The notes under the pieces are model-generated. The model saw only the letters and a program-made list of their open reading frames with translations. It did no database searches and had not been told where the DNA came from. This document shows, one piece after another, positions 26,471-34,918 of a stretch of 64,000 bases of DNA. How positions within the stretch are numbered: the stretch's first letter is position 1; each line of letters starts with the position of its first letter. Source of the stretch: Hyphomicrobiales bacterium (GTDB lineage: Bacteria > Pseudomonadota > Alphaproteobacteria > Rhizobiales > Rhizobiaceae); assembly GCA_017305935.1 (NCBI GenBank), contig JAFKJU010000015.1:1-64000 (forward strand), given 5' to 3'. The position numbers and the translations under genes are program-made.

Positions 26471-26715
26471 ACGATCGCTTGTGGAGCGAAGCCGTCATTC
26501 TCGAAGCCCCGGGCCGTCAATTGCGCGTCGAAAGCACCCGCGACGCCGACATCTGCCTGCGCCGCTACTGGCCGGTGGATGAGGGCCGCGCCTGGGAAAT
26601 CGCCCGCGACGCCTGCCAGAAGGCCCTCTCCGGCGTGACCTCGCCCGACAGCGCGCGGCGCGCCTTCATCGAGGCCGCCCGCGAGGCCGCCTTCGAGATC
26701 CGCTCCTGGTCCTGA
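26467..26715 (+). CDS. DUF982 family protein
   Basis: An 82-residue protein with the DUF982 pattern: WSEAVILE at the N-terminus, RYWPVDEG and CQKALSGVTSPDSARRAFIEA in the C-terminal half. The family is small, of unknown function and frequent in Rhizobiales, often plasmid-borne. It is translationally coupled to the CBS protein, and a strong terminator follows. Confidence 0.8.
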   Translation: MNDRLWSEAVILEAPGRQLRVESTRDADICLRRYWPVDEGRAWEIARDACQKALSGVTSPDSARRAFIEAAREAAFEIRSWS

Positions 26716-26736
26716 TCGGCCCCGGAACCATCGACG

Positions 26737-26767
26737 AAAAGGCCTGCCCTCACGGGCGGGCCTTTTT
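26737..26767. terminator. Bidirectional Rho-independent terminator
   Basis: A GC-rich stem (GCCTGCCC / GGGCGGGC with flanking A and T runs on either side) has AAAAGG at its left edge and CCTTTTT at its right. It lies between the DUF982 gene and the convergent topoisomerase gene and overlaps the end of the latter, so it can serve both. Confidence 0.85.
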
Positions 26768-27793
26768 GCTGCCGGCGGCGGAGAGATAGGCAAGCAGCCG
26801 GTTCTCGTCGGCGCGCAGACCCCGCAACCGCGCGGCCGGCGGACGCGCAATGGCGTCGATGCCGGCGGGACTGTCCTCCAGCGCCAGATCCAGCACGTCC
26901 GGGTGGACATAGCTGGAGCGGCAGACGGCCGGCGTGTTGTGCAGCGCCGCCGCCGCCGCCTCGCACAGCGCCTTGACGCTCGGCCGCTGGCCGCGCCTGA
27001 TGTGCTCGACGGCGGCGTTGAAGGCCGCCAGCGTGCCGCCCCAGGTGCGGAAGGTTTTTGCGGTGACGCCGGTGCCGGCGATACCGGCGAGATAGGCATT
27101 GAGCTGGCCGGAATCGATCGAATGGCAGGAGCCGTCGGTATCGCGCCAGGCAAACAGCGCCCGGCCCGGCAGGTCGGCGATTTCCTCCAGGATGCGCTGC
27201 AGGCGCGGATGACGCAGGCTGCGGCGCACGCGTTTTCCGCCTTTGGCGACGAAGCGCAGCTCGATGCCGTCCTCGCCGAAGCGGATATGGCGCTTGAGCA
27301 GCGTCGTCGCCCCATAGGTGCCGTTGTCGCGGGTATAGCTGCGGTTGCCGACGCGCAGATGCGCCGCATCGAGGAGCACGACGAGGGCCGCGAGCACCGC
27401 CTCGGCATGTTCGGCGCCGGCGCCGAGATCGCGGTCGACGCGGCGGCGGATGCGCGGCAGGGCGCGCGCGAACTCGACGAGCTGGTGGAACTTGTCGCCG
27501 GACCGCAGCGCAGCCCAGGCGGCATGATAGCGATATTGCTTGCGCCCGCGCGCATCGTAACCGGTGGCCTGCAGATGGCCGTCGGGTTTCAGACAGATCC
27601 AGACGTCTTCATAAGCCGGCGGCAGGCCGAGCGAACGGATGCGCAGCCGCACCTCGTCGTCGGTCACCAGCGCCCCGTCCGGCTGGCGATACGCAAAACC
27701 CTTGCCGCGTCGCAGGCGGCGGATGCCGGGCTCGGCATCCGAGACATAGGTAAGCCCGATTGCCTTCAACACGTCCGCCTGTTCGTCCGTCAT
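26750..27793 (-). CDS. DNA topoisomerase IB
   Basis: A 347-residue poxvirus-type topoisomerase IB, which relaxes supercoils through a 3'-phosphotyrosine. The N-terminal domain includes RRLRRGKGFAYRQPDG and LPPAYEDVWICLKPDGHLQA. The catalytic domain has RVGNRSYTRDNGTYGATTLL, the conserved Lys and Arg region VAKGGKRVRRSL, TWGGTLAAF and the nucleophile Tyr in NTPAVCRSSYVHPDV. In-frame starts at 27826 and 27805 are possible; 27793 was chosen from family length. Bacterial TopIB genes are accessory and sporadic. Confidence 0.92.
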   Translation of the reverse strand: MTDEQADVLKAIGLTYVSDAEPGIRRLRRGKGFAYRQPDGALVTDDEVRLRIRSLGLPPAYEDVWICLKPDGHLQATGYDARGRKQYRYHAAWAALRSGDKFHQLVEFARALPRIRRRVDRDLGAGAEHAEAVLAALVVLLDAAHLRVGNRSYTRDNGTYGATTLLKRHIRFGEDGIELRFVAKGGKRVRRSLRHPRLQRILEEIADLPGRALFAWRDTDGSCHSIDSGQLNAYLAGIAGTGVTAKTFRTWGGTLAAFNAAVEHIRRGQRPSVKALCEAAAAALHNTPAVCRSSYVHPDVLDLALEDSPAGIDAIARPPAARLRGLRADENRLLAYLSAAGSKKARP

Positions 27794-27945
27794 GCCCGCA
27801 CCCATGTGTTTTCGATGCGACATCAACGGCGCGACGCCGCTTCCGGTTCCTGCGGTCGGAGGCCGGGCCAGGGGAAGGCTAGGTCAGGGAACAAGCGGTG
27901 GCGTCACGCGTTTATTCTACGCCATCGGCGTCGCCTGCGGGGCCG

Positions 27946-29493
27946 ATGGCTGTGTTCTTTCGGGGCGAGAGAGAGTTTCCCGTGTTTCTTGCAGACCAAC
28001 AACCGGACGGTCGCGTTTCCCAGAAGCGCGAAACCGTGATTCGTGTCGGGGTGAACGCCGCCGACGCCGCCACCGCCGACCGGGCGGCCTTCCTGATCGA
28101 CGGCAAAAGCTATTTCGAGCGACTGGAAGAGGTTCTGCCGCGCGCGAAAAGAACCATCTGGATCGTCGGCTGGGATTTCAATCCGGAGATACGCCTGCAT
28201 CCGGGTTCGACGCTGCAGCTTGGCGAATTGCTGCGCCGCTGCGTCGATGCCAATCCCGATCTCGACGTGCGCATCCTCGTCTGGGCGATGGGGCCGATCT
28301 ATTCCGGCAAGACGCTGCGCTTTTTCCGCAGGATGCCGTGGAGCGACCATCCGCGCATCACCCTGAAATTCGACCTGCGCCATCCTTTGCGCGCCTGCCA
28401 TCACCAGAAGCTGGTGGCCATCGACGACCGCATCGCCTTTCTCGGCGGCATGGACCTGACCGCCCGCCGCTGGGACGAACCGAGCCACGATCCCGTCAAC
28501 GCCGAACGCGTCTCGCCCGAGGGCAAGCCCTACGGTCCGGTCCACGACATCCAGGCGATGGTCGAAGGGGAGGCGGCGCGCATGGTCGCCGACATCGCCC
28601 GACACCGCTGGAAGCGCGCCACCGGCGAGGCCCATTCCCCGACCGAAGACAGCGATCTCGCCTGGCCCGCCGATTTCGAGGCGCCGCTGACCGCCTGCCG
28701 CACCGCGGTCGCCCTGACCGAGCCCTGGACCTGGAGCCGTAAGGGCCGGCGCGAAGCCATCCGCCTCACCCATGACGCCCTGATGGCGGCCCGCAAGACC
28801 ATCTATATCGAGACGCAATATCTCGCCTCCTTCGGCGTGGCCCGCACGCTGGCGCGGCGCCTGCGCGATCCGGAGGGGCCGGAGATCATCGCCATCGTCA
28901 CCCGCAGCTCGCACGGCTTTCTCGAAAAGATCATGATGGGCAACAATCGCGACCGGCTGATCCGCCGCCTCAAGCGCGCCGACCGCTACGGCCGCCTGCG
29001 CGTGCTCTATCCAGCGATCCCGAGGGCGGACGGCGCGGACCAGGAAATCATCATCCATTCCAAGCTGATCATCGTCGACGACCGGTTCGTGCGCATCGGT
29101 TCCTCAAACCTCAACTACCGTTCGGAGGGGCTGGATACCGAATGCGATCTCGCCATCGAGGCGGGCGACGCCGCGCACGCCGCGGCGCTGACCCGGCTGC
29201 GCCACACGCTGATGGCCGAGCATGTCGATGCCGATCCGGCCGAGGTCGCGCGCCTCGAAAGCGAGGGCGGTTCGATGGTCGGGACGCTCGACCGGCTGAA
29301 CGTGCGCCCGCGGGGCCTGCGCCCCTTCGATATCGATGTCGCCAAGGGAGAGACGACCTCGATCCCCGGCACCGGCCTCATCGACCCCAAGGAGCCGTTC
29401 TGGCCGCTGCAGACCATGCCGCGTCAGCTCGGCATCGTCGCCTCGCGCCTGTTCGGCGCCTTGTCGCTCTCCGGCTCGCGCCCGCGAAAATAG
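27946..29493 (+). CDS. Phospholipase D-family protein (cardiolipin synthase-like, ClsB type)
   Basis: About 515 residues with two HKD motifs: HHQKLVAIDDRIAFLGGMD in the first half and IHSKLIIVDDRFVRIGSSN in the second. This is the signature of phospholipase D and cardiolipin synthases. The start is uncertain (GTG 27898, ATG 27946 or GTG 27979). In E. coli the cardiolipin synthase gene clsB (ybhO) sits with an endonuclease/phosphatase-family gene (ybhP) and ybhN; the same three families occur side by side here, though ybhN is on the opposite strand. The 3' end overlaps the convergent ybhN-like gene by 70 bases. Confidence 0.87.
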   Translation: MAVFFRGEREFPVFLADQQPDGRVSQKRETVIRVGVNAADAATADRAAFLIDGKSYFERLEEVLPRAKRTIWIVGWDFNPEIRLHPGSTLQLGELLRRCVDANPDLDVRILVWAMGPIYSGKTLRFFRRMPWSDHPRITLKFDLRHPLRACHHQKLVAIDDRIAFLGGMDLTARRWDEPSHDPVNAERVSPEGKPYGPVHDIQAMVEGEAARMVADIARHRWKRATGEAHSPTEDSDLAWPADFEAPLTACRTAVALTEPWTWSRKGRREAIRLTHDALMAARKTIYIETQYLASFGVARTLARRLRDPEGPEIIAIVTRSSHGFLEKIMMGNNRDRLIRRLKRADRYGRLRVLYPAIPRADGADQEIIIHSKLIIVDDRFVRIGSSNLNYRSEGLDTECDLAIEAGDAAHAAALTRLRHTLMAEHVDADPAEVARLESEGGSMVGTLDRLNVRPRGLRPFDIDVAKGETTSIPGTGLIDPKEPFWPLQTMPRQLGIVASRLFGALSLSGSRPRK

Positions 29494-30383
29494 ACCTCGC
29501 TTCCGAGGAAGGTCGGCAGGCCGATGGCCAGCGGAATGAGGAAATAGATCACCCGGAAGGCGATCAGCGCTCCGATCGCCTTCTGCTCGCCGACGAGATG
29601 CATCACCGTCGCCTCGAGCACGCCGATGCCGCCCGGCACATGGGTGATCAGCGTCGCGACATTGCCGGTGACATAGGCGGTGGTGACGTCGAGAAAGCCG
29701 ATGGCGCCATACGCGCGCATCAATTGGTGCAGGCAGGCGGCCACACAGACGAAATTCACCGTGCCGACCAGCAATTGCCCGAGCGCCAGCCGGAAACCCG
29801 GCATTTCCACCCGCCAGCGCCACAGCTTGACCGAACCGCGCAGGAAAACCGACGCGACGAGATAGGCGGCCGAACAGGCAAGGCAGGCAATCCCCAGCGC
29901 CAGCGCCGCGCCTTCGCCCATGCCGAGCGGCGCGGTGGCCTGCGGGCGCAGCACCAGCGCGATGCCGGCCAGCGCCGCCAGTCCCAGGCCCACCGTCACG
30001 CCGCAGAAACCGATGACCTTTGCGATCTCCTCGGTGGTCAGGCCCCAGCGGGAATAAAAGCGATAGCGCACCGCGCCGCTGCTCAGCGCCGCCAGCCCGA
30101 TCGTATGGCCGATCGACAGGCCGCAGAAGGAGGCGAGCGCGGTGCGCCGCAACGCCAGCGGCTTGCCGGCATAGCGCACCGCCAGCGCATCGAACAGGCC
30201 GAGGCTGAGATAGGAGCCGGCGCAGAACAGGACAGCCAGCCCGAGATTGCTCCACGGCAGCGCCTGGAGAGATTCGACGATATCGTCGCGGCTATACTGG
30301 CGCAGGCTGCGATAGAGAAGGACAAGGGCGCCGAGCGTGGCAAGGGCCGTCAGGGCATGGAGAAGGAGCTGCTTCTTTTTCAT
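29424..30383 (-). CDS. YbhN/UPF0104-family membrane protein
   Basis: A 319-residue inner-membrane protein with about eight hydrophobic segments, of the lysylphosphatidylglycerol-synthetase transmembrane (UPF0104/AglD) family. Seen are GLSIGHTIGLAALSSGAVRY and the conserved HVPGGIGVLEA towards the end. YbhN-type proteins have been linked to phospholipid movement across membranes. The gene overlaps the phospholipase D gene tail to tail and is divergent from the endonuclease/phosphatase-family gene, giving a lipid-handling trio. Confidence 0.87.
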   Translation of the reverse strand: MKKKQLLLHALTALATLGALVLLYRSLRQYSRDDIVESLQALPWSNLGLAVLFCAGSYLSLGLFDALAVRYAGKPLALRRTALASFCGLSIGHTIGLAALSSGAVRYRFYSRWGLTTEEIAKVIGFCGVTVGLGLAALAGIALVLRPQATAPLGMGEGAALALGIACLACSAAYLVASVFLRGSVKLWRWRVEMPGFRLALGQLLVGTVNFVCVAACLHQLMRAYGAIGFLDVTTAYVTGNVATLITHVPGGIGVLEATVMHLVGEQKAIGALIAFRVIYFLIPLAIGLPTFLGSEVYFRGREPESDKAPNRREATMPS

Positions 30384-30446
30384 GATCGTCGCAAGAAAGG
30401 TTTCGATGGTTTGGAACGAAACCGGACGCCGAACTGTTCCAGCCCC

Positions 30447-31232
30447 ATGATGAAAGCGGAGCGCCCGTCCTCTCCGAAAACGGTGAGAATCCTGACTTAC
30501 AACGTCCATAGCTGTATCGGCACCGACCGCAGGCTGGACATCGACCGCATCGCCGCGGCCATCGCCGAAACCGGCGCCGATATCATCGGAATGCAGGAGC
30601 TGGATGTCGGGCGGGCGCGCACCGGCGGCGTCGACCAGGCCCATGCCATCGCCTCGAAGCTGCGCATGGACGCGCATTTCCACCCCGCTTTGCACGTGCG
30701 CGAGGAACGTTACGGCGACGCGGTGCTGACCGCCCTGCCGATGAAGCTCATCCGCGCCGCAGGCCTTCCCTCGATCGGCGAGCCGCGCGGCGCGCTCTGG
30801 GTGGAAATCGACGCGCATGGCACGCCGCTGCAGCTCATCAACACGCATCTGGGCCTGCGCCGCGGCGAAAGGCTCGCCCAGGTCGAGGCGCTGCTCGGCC
30901 CGGACTGGCTCTCGCATCCCGACTACAGCAGCGCCCACCGGCTGTTGATCGGCGATTTCAATTCCATCCCGTCCTCGCCCGCCTATCGGCGGCTGGCAGC
31001 CGAGATCGCCGACGTGCAGCCGCCGGTGCTGCGCCACCGCGCCACCTTTCCCTCGCGCTTTCCGGTCTTCCGCCTCGACCATATTTTTGCGTCGCGCGGC
31101 CTGGCCTGCACGCAGGCGCAGGTGATCGAGACATCGCTGGCGCGCCGCGCTTCCGACCATCTGCCGCTCGTCGCCAGCTTCGCCCTGCCGGATGCCCGGG
31201 CAGCGGAACAAAAAGAGGAGACGCGGGGTTAA
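30447..31232 (+). CDS. Endonuclease/exonuclease/phosphatase-family protein (YbhP-like)
   Basis: A 261-residue protein of the EEP superfamily. Motifs seen are ILTYNVHSCIG at the N-terminus, the metal-binding Glu in IIGMQELDVGR, INTHLGL, LLIGDFNS and a terminal SDHLPLVASF. Two adjacent ATGs (30447, 30450) are possible starts. The partner genes and the YbhP likeness suggest action on a phospholipid or phosphodiester rather than DNA, which is inference. Confidence 0.88.
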   Translation: MMKAERPSSPKTVRILTYNVHSCIGTDRRLDIDRIAAAIAETGADIIGMQELDVGRARTGGVDQAHAIASKLRMDAHFHPALHVREERYGDAVLTALPMKLIRAAGLPSIGEPRGALWVEIDAHGTPLQLINTHLGLRRGERLAQVEALLGPDWLSHPDYSSAHRLLIGDFNSIPSSPAYRRLAAEIADVQPPVLRHRATFPSRFPVFRLDHIFASRGLACTQAQVIETSLARRASDHLPLVASFALPDARAAEQKEETRG

Positions 31233-31264
31233 GCCGGCATGTCTCAGGACGGAAGGAATGTCTC

Positions 31265-31585
31265 ATGCATCTCGAACAGGCGGACGGCACAGGCACACTC
31301 GATATCGGCGGCAAGCGCTCCGACACCCCCTATCACCTGACCACCCGTCAGGACGGTGACGGCTTCCGCGTGGAAATCACGGTCAGCGCCCCGCGCGACT
31401 GGCTGCTGCAACGCGGGTTCTCGCAGCAGGCGACCCTGCACCGTGAGAACGGCGAGGCCGTGACGCTGCAGGCCGAGAAGCGGCTCGATACCGATGGCCC
31501 GATTTCGGTCGTCCTGACTTCAAGCGAGGCGATCTGCGGCTCGAAGGACGAGATGCTGGGCAAGTTCCCCGAACTGAAGAATTGA
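31265..31585 (+). CDS. Hypothetical protein, 106 residues
   Basis: A soluble, beta-rich-looking protein starting at ATG 31265 (MHLEQADGTGTLDIGG) with a GGAAGGAATG site 10-15 bases before it. It contains one Cys and no membrane segment. I recognise no family. It follows the YbhP-like gene by 32 bases and precedes treY by 72 bases, all on the plus strand. Confidence 0.6.
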   Translation: MHLEQADGTGTLDIGGKRSDTPYHLTTRQDGDGFRVEITVSAPRDWLLQRGFSQQATLHRENGEAVTLQAEKRLDTDGPISVVLTSSEAICGSKDEMLGKFPELKN

Positions 31586-31657
31586 AACCTGTCGCGGCGG
31601 AGGGGCGGAGATTTCGCCCTTTTCGCTGCCCAACCCGTCTGCAGGGCCTGAACTGGA

Positions 31658-34321
31658 ATGACCATTCCGACCGCCACCTACCGTCTGCAATTCCGCAACG
31701 GCATGACCTTTCGTCGTGCCATGACCCTCGTTCCCTATCTGAAGCGCCTCGGCATCAGCCATCTCTACGCCTCGCCGGTCTTCGCCGCCGCCGCCGGCTC
31801 GACGCATGGCTATGACATCACCGACGCCAACCGCTTCGACCCGGCGCTCGGAACGGCCGAGGATTTCGACGCGCTTGCGGCGACGCTGACGGAAAACGGC
31901 CTTGGCCTGATCCTCGACATCGTGCCGAACCATATGGCAGCCTCGCTCGACAATCCCTGGTGGCGCTCGGTGATCGAGCGCGGGCAGGCGAGCCCGCATG
32001 CGCACGCCTTCGACATCGACTGGAACCGCCGCCTGACCCTGCCATGGCTGGCCAAGCCCTTCGCCGAAGCGGTCGCCGATGGCGACATCGCGCTCTCGGC
32101 CGATGCAGACGCCGGATGCCTGTCGCTTTCGCTGCCAGGGCTTGCCGTTCCGCTCGAGCCGGAAAGCTATGATGCCGCCCTCAAGGGCGACGACGGCCTG
32201 AACGGCCGGCTACTTTCACTTGCCGACATCGCGCGGCGCGAGGGCGAGGACAGGTTTCACACGCGCCTGCGCGCCCTGCTGGCCGACGAGGCCGACCGGG
32301 CGCGGCTGGAGGACCGGCTTGCGGCGCTGTCGCAGGATGCCGCTCATCTCGAAGACGTGCACGAACGCCAGCATTTCGAGCTCATTCACTGGCGCGAAGC
32401 GCCGAAACGCCTGAGCTATCGCCGCTTTTTCGAGGTGACGGAGCTGGTCGGCGTCAATGTCGAGGATGACAGGGTTTTCGAGGACAGCCACCGGCTGATC
32501 CTCGAGCTGGTGCGCGATGGCAAGGTGCAGGGACTGCGCGTCGACCATATCGATGGACTTGCCGATCCCGCCGCCTATCTCACCCGGCTGCGCCGGGACA
32601 TCGGCGACGAGACCTATCTGATCGTCGAAAAAATCCTGGAAGATGGCGAGGATCTGCCGGCCGACTGGCCGGTCTCCGGCACCACCGGCTACGAATTCAT
32701 CGACCGGATGACCCATCTGCTGGTCGAGCGCAAGGGCGCGGAGCGGCTGCGCCGCCAATATGCGGCGCTGGGCGGCCTCACCGATGTCGCCGCCGGCCTG
32801 CACGGCGCCCGTCAATCGATGATCGCGCGCAATTTCGCCGGCGAGGTTTCCGGCCTGAAACGGCTGGCGATCCAGTTGGCGCTGTCGGAGGAAACCCATG
32901 TCGATGTCGGCGAGGCGGCGATCGCCGCCGCGCTGAAGGCGCTGCTCGGCGTCTTCCCGGTCTATCGCACCTACGGCACCAAAGGCGCGCTTTCCGAAAA
33001 CGACGCCCGGCTGGTCTCCGAGGCGGCGGCAAAAATCGAACCGACGCTCGATCCCGAGGAAAAGAAGGCCCTCGATTTCATCGTGACGCTGCTGACCGGC
33101 GAATGCGCACCGCGCCAGACGACCCGCGCGGAAAAATTCCGCCGCCGCTTCCAGCAGCTGACCGGGCCGCTGATGGCGAAATCGCTCGAGGATACGCTTT
33201 TCTACCGGCAGATGCCGGTGCTCGGCCTCAACGAGGTCGGCGGCAATGCAGGGCGCGAGGAATTCCTGCCACGCCATTTCCATGCGGCGATGGCCGAGCG
33301 CGCCGCCCGCTGGCCGCTGGCGCTGTCGGCCACCTCCACCCACGACGCCAAGCGCGGCGAGGACGCCCGTGCCCGCCTCTATGCGCTGACCGCCGAGCCG
33401 CAGCCCTGGATCGACGGCGTCACCCGCTGGCGGGCGACCAACAGCCGCCATGTCACCCGCCATCCCGATGGCCCCGCGCCGGAACCGGAGCTGGAATGGG
33501 CGCTCTACCAGGCGCTGCTCGGCGCCTGGCCGCATGATCTCGACCCTCAGGACGACGAGGCCGTCGAGGCGCTGCTCGAGCGTCTGTTCCCCTATATCGA
33601 AAAGGCATTGCGCGAGGCCAAGCTGCGCAGCGACTGGACCGATCCGCAAGAGGATTACGAAACCGCCGTCAAGGATTATATCGCGGCGCTGCTGTCACCG
33701 GACAACCGCCTGTTCCTGCGCGATTTCCACCGTACCATTCGCCCCTATCTGCGCGCCGGCGCCTGGAACGGCATCACTCAGGCTTTTCTCAAGATGACCG
33801 CGCCCGGCATTCCCGACATCTACCAGGGATCGGAGCGGCTCGACCTCAGCCTCGTCGATCCCGACAACCGGCGCGAACCGGATTATGCGTCCTTGCAGGC
33901 GTCGCTCGATGCGGCCTCGGACTGGCCGCAGGGCGAGGAGACGCTGCTCGACGGACGGCTGAAACAGGCGCTGATCGCCCGCACCCTGGCCTTGCGCGCC
34001 ACCCATCGCGATCTCTTCGAAAACGGCGATTACCGCCCGCTCGGCGCGCGCGGCGCGATGAAGGAACATGTCGTCGCCTTCCAGCGCCGCCATGGCGACA
34101 GACGGATAATCGTCGTCGCGCCACGCCTGCCCAACAGCCTGATGGCCGAACCCGACGGCATGATCCCGGCCGAACGCTGGATGGACACCGCCATCGACCT
34201 GCCGGACGACATCAAGAGCCTCACCAACGCCTTCACCGGCGAACCGGTCGAGCCGCAGGCGCATCTGCGCATCGCCGGCTTCCTCTCGGATGTGCCGGTG
34301 GCGCTGCTCCTCTCCGACTGA
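31658..34321 (+). CDS. treY: Malto-oligosyltrehalose synthase
   Basis: An 887-residue GH13 enzyme that converts the reducing-end alpha-1,4 bond of malto-oligosaccharides to an alpha,alpha-1,1 (trehalose) bond. Seen are PTATYRLQFRNGMTFRRA, LYASPVFAAAAGSTHGYDI, ILDIVPNHMA (region I), GLRVDHIDGLADP with the nucleophile Asp, and LIVEKILEDGE with the acid/base Glu. The usual partner treZ (trehalohydrolase) is absent from the window, so it must be elsewhere if the pathway is complete. A glucoamylase-family gene lies 0.6 kb downstream. Confidence 0.95.
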   Translation: MTIPTATYRLQFRNGMTFRRAMTLVPYLKRLGISHLYASPVFAAAAGSTHGYDITDANRFDPALGTAEDFDALAATLTENGLGLILDIVPNHMAASLDNPWWRSVIERGQASPHAHAFDIDWNRRLTLPWLAKPFAEAVADGDIALSADADAGCLSLSLPGLAVPLEPESYDAALKGDDGLNGRLLSLADIARREGEDRFHTRLRALLADEADRARLEDRLAALSQDAAHLEDVHERQHFELIHWREAPKRLSYRRFFEVTELVGVNVEDDRVFEDSHRLILELVRDGKVQGLRVDHIDGLADPAAYLTRLRRDIGDETYLIVEKILEDGEDLPADWPVSGTTGYEFIDRMTHLLVERKGAERLRRQYAALGGLTDVAAGLHGARQSMIARNFAGEVSGLKRLAIQLALSEETHVDVGEAAIAAALKALLGVFPVYRTYGTKGALSENDARLVSEAAAKIEPTLDPEEKKALDFIVTLLTGECAPRQTTRAEKFRRRFQQLTGPLMAKSLEDTLFYRQMPVLGLNEVGGNAGREEFLPRHFHAAMAERAARWPLALSATSTHDAKRGEDARARLYALTAEPQPWIDGVTRWRATNSRHVTRHPDGPAPEPELEWALYQALLGAWPHDLDPQDDEAVEALLERLFPYIEKALREAKLRSDWTDPQEDYETAVKDYIAALLSPDNRLFLRDFHRTIRPYLRAGAWNGITQAFLKMTAPGIPDIYQGSERLDLSLVDPDNRREPDYASLQASLDAASDWPQGEETLLDGRLKQALIARTLALRATHRDLFENGDYRPLGARGAMKEHVVAFQRRHGDRRIIVVAPRLPNSLMAEPDGMIPAERWMDTAIDLPDDIKSLTNAFTGEPVEPQAHLRIAGFLSDVPVALLLSD

Positions 34322-34328
34322 CCGCGCC

Positions 34329-34775
34329 CTATTTGACGCCGGTCCTGATGAGGTGCGCCAGCCGCTGGATCGCGAGCTGGTAGCCTTGCGTGCCGAAACC
34401 GGCGATGACGCCGGAGGCGACGCCGGAGACGTAGGAATGGTGGCGAAACGTCTCGCGGCGATGGACATTGGAGATATGCACCTCGATGATCGGCGCATCG
34501 AAGGCATTGAGCGCATCGAGGATGGCGACCGAGGTATGGGTGAAGGCGGCCGGGTTGATGACGATGCCGGACGCCGTCTCCCGCGCCTCGTGGATCCAGT
34601 CGATGATCTCGTATTCGCGGTTGCTCTGGTGGAAACGGATGTCGAGCCCATGCTCGGCGGCGACGCGGCGGCAATCGCGCTCGACGTCTTCCAGCGTCTC
34701 GCTGCCATAGATCTCCGGCTGGCGCTTGCCGAGCAGGTTGAGGTTCGGACCGTTGAGAATATAGATCAGGCTCAT
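34329..34775 (-). CDS. aroQ: 3-dehydroquinate dehydratase, type II
   Basis: A 148-residue protein of exactly the usual size, which dehydrates 3-dehydroquinate to 3-dehydroshikimate. Seen are [19 protein letters not shown] with catalytic Arg and Tyr, [32 protein letters not shown] with the catalytic His, and a C-terminal GTQGYQLAI. The start has AGGAGG. It is isolated and convergent with treY. Rhizobia commonly carry another copy on the chromosome, so this may be a paralogue for quinate use (inference). Confidence 0.95.
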   Translation of the reverse strand: MSLIYILNGPNLNLLGKRQPEIYGSETLEDVERDCRRVAAEHGLDIRFHQSNREYEIIDWIHEARETASGIVINPAAFTHTSVAILDALNAFDAPIIEVHISNVHRRETFRHHSYVSGVASGVIAGFGTQGYQLAIQRLAHLIRTGVK

Positions 34776-34918
34776 GAAAACCTCCTGCGATGCACGGTAT
34801 GGGCCTGCAGGTAGATCGCTTCCCGGTCCCGGCTGTCAAGGCCGGTTTCACCGAGCTGTGACTTGCGGTCCGCCCCTGCCTGTGCTCTGCAAGAGGAGGA
34901 CGACAGACAGGATGCCCC

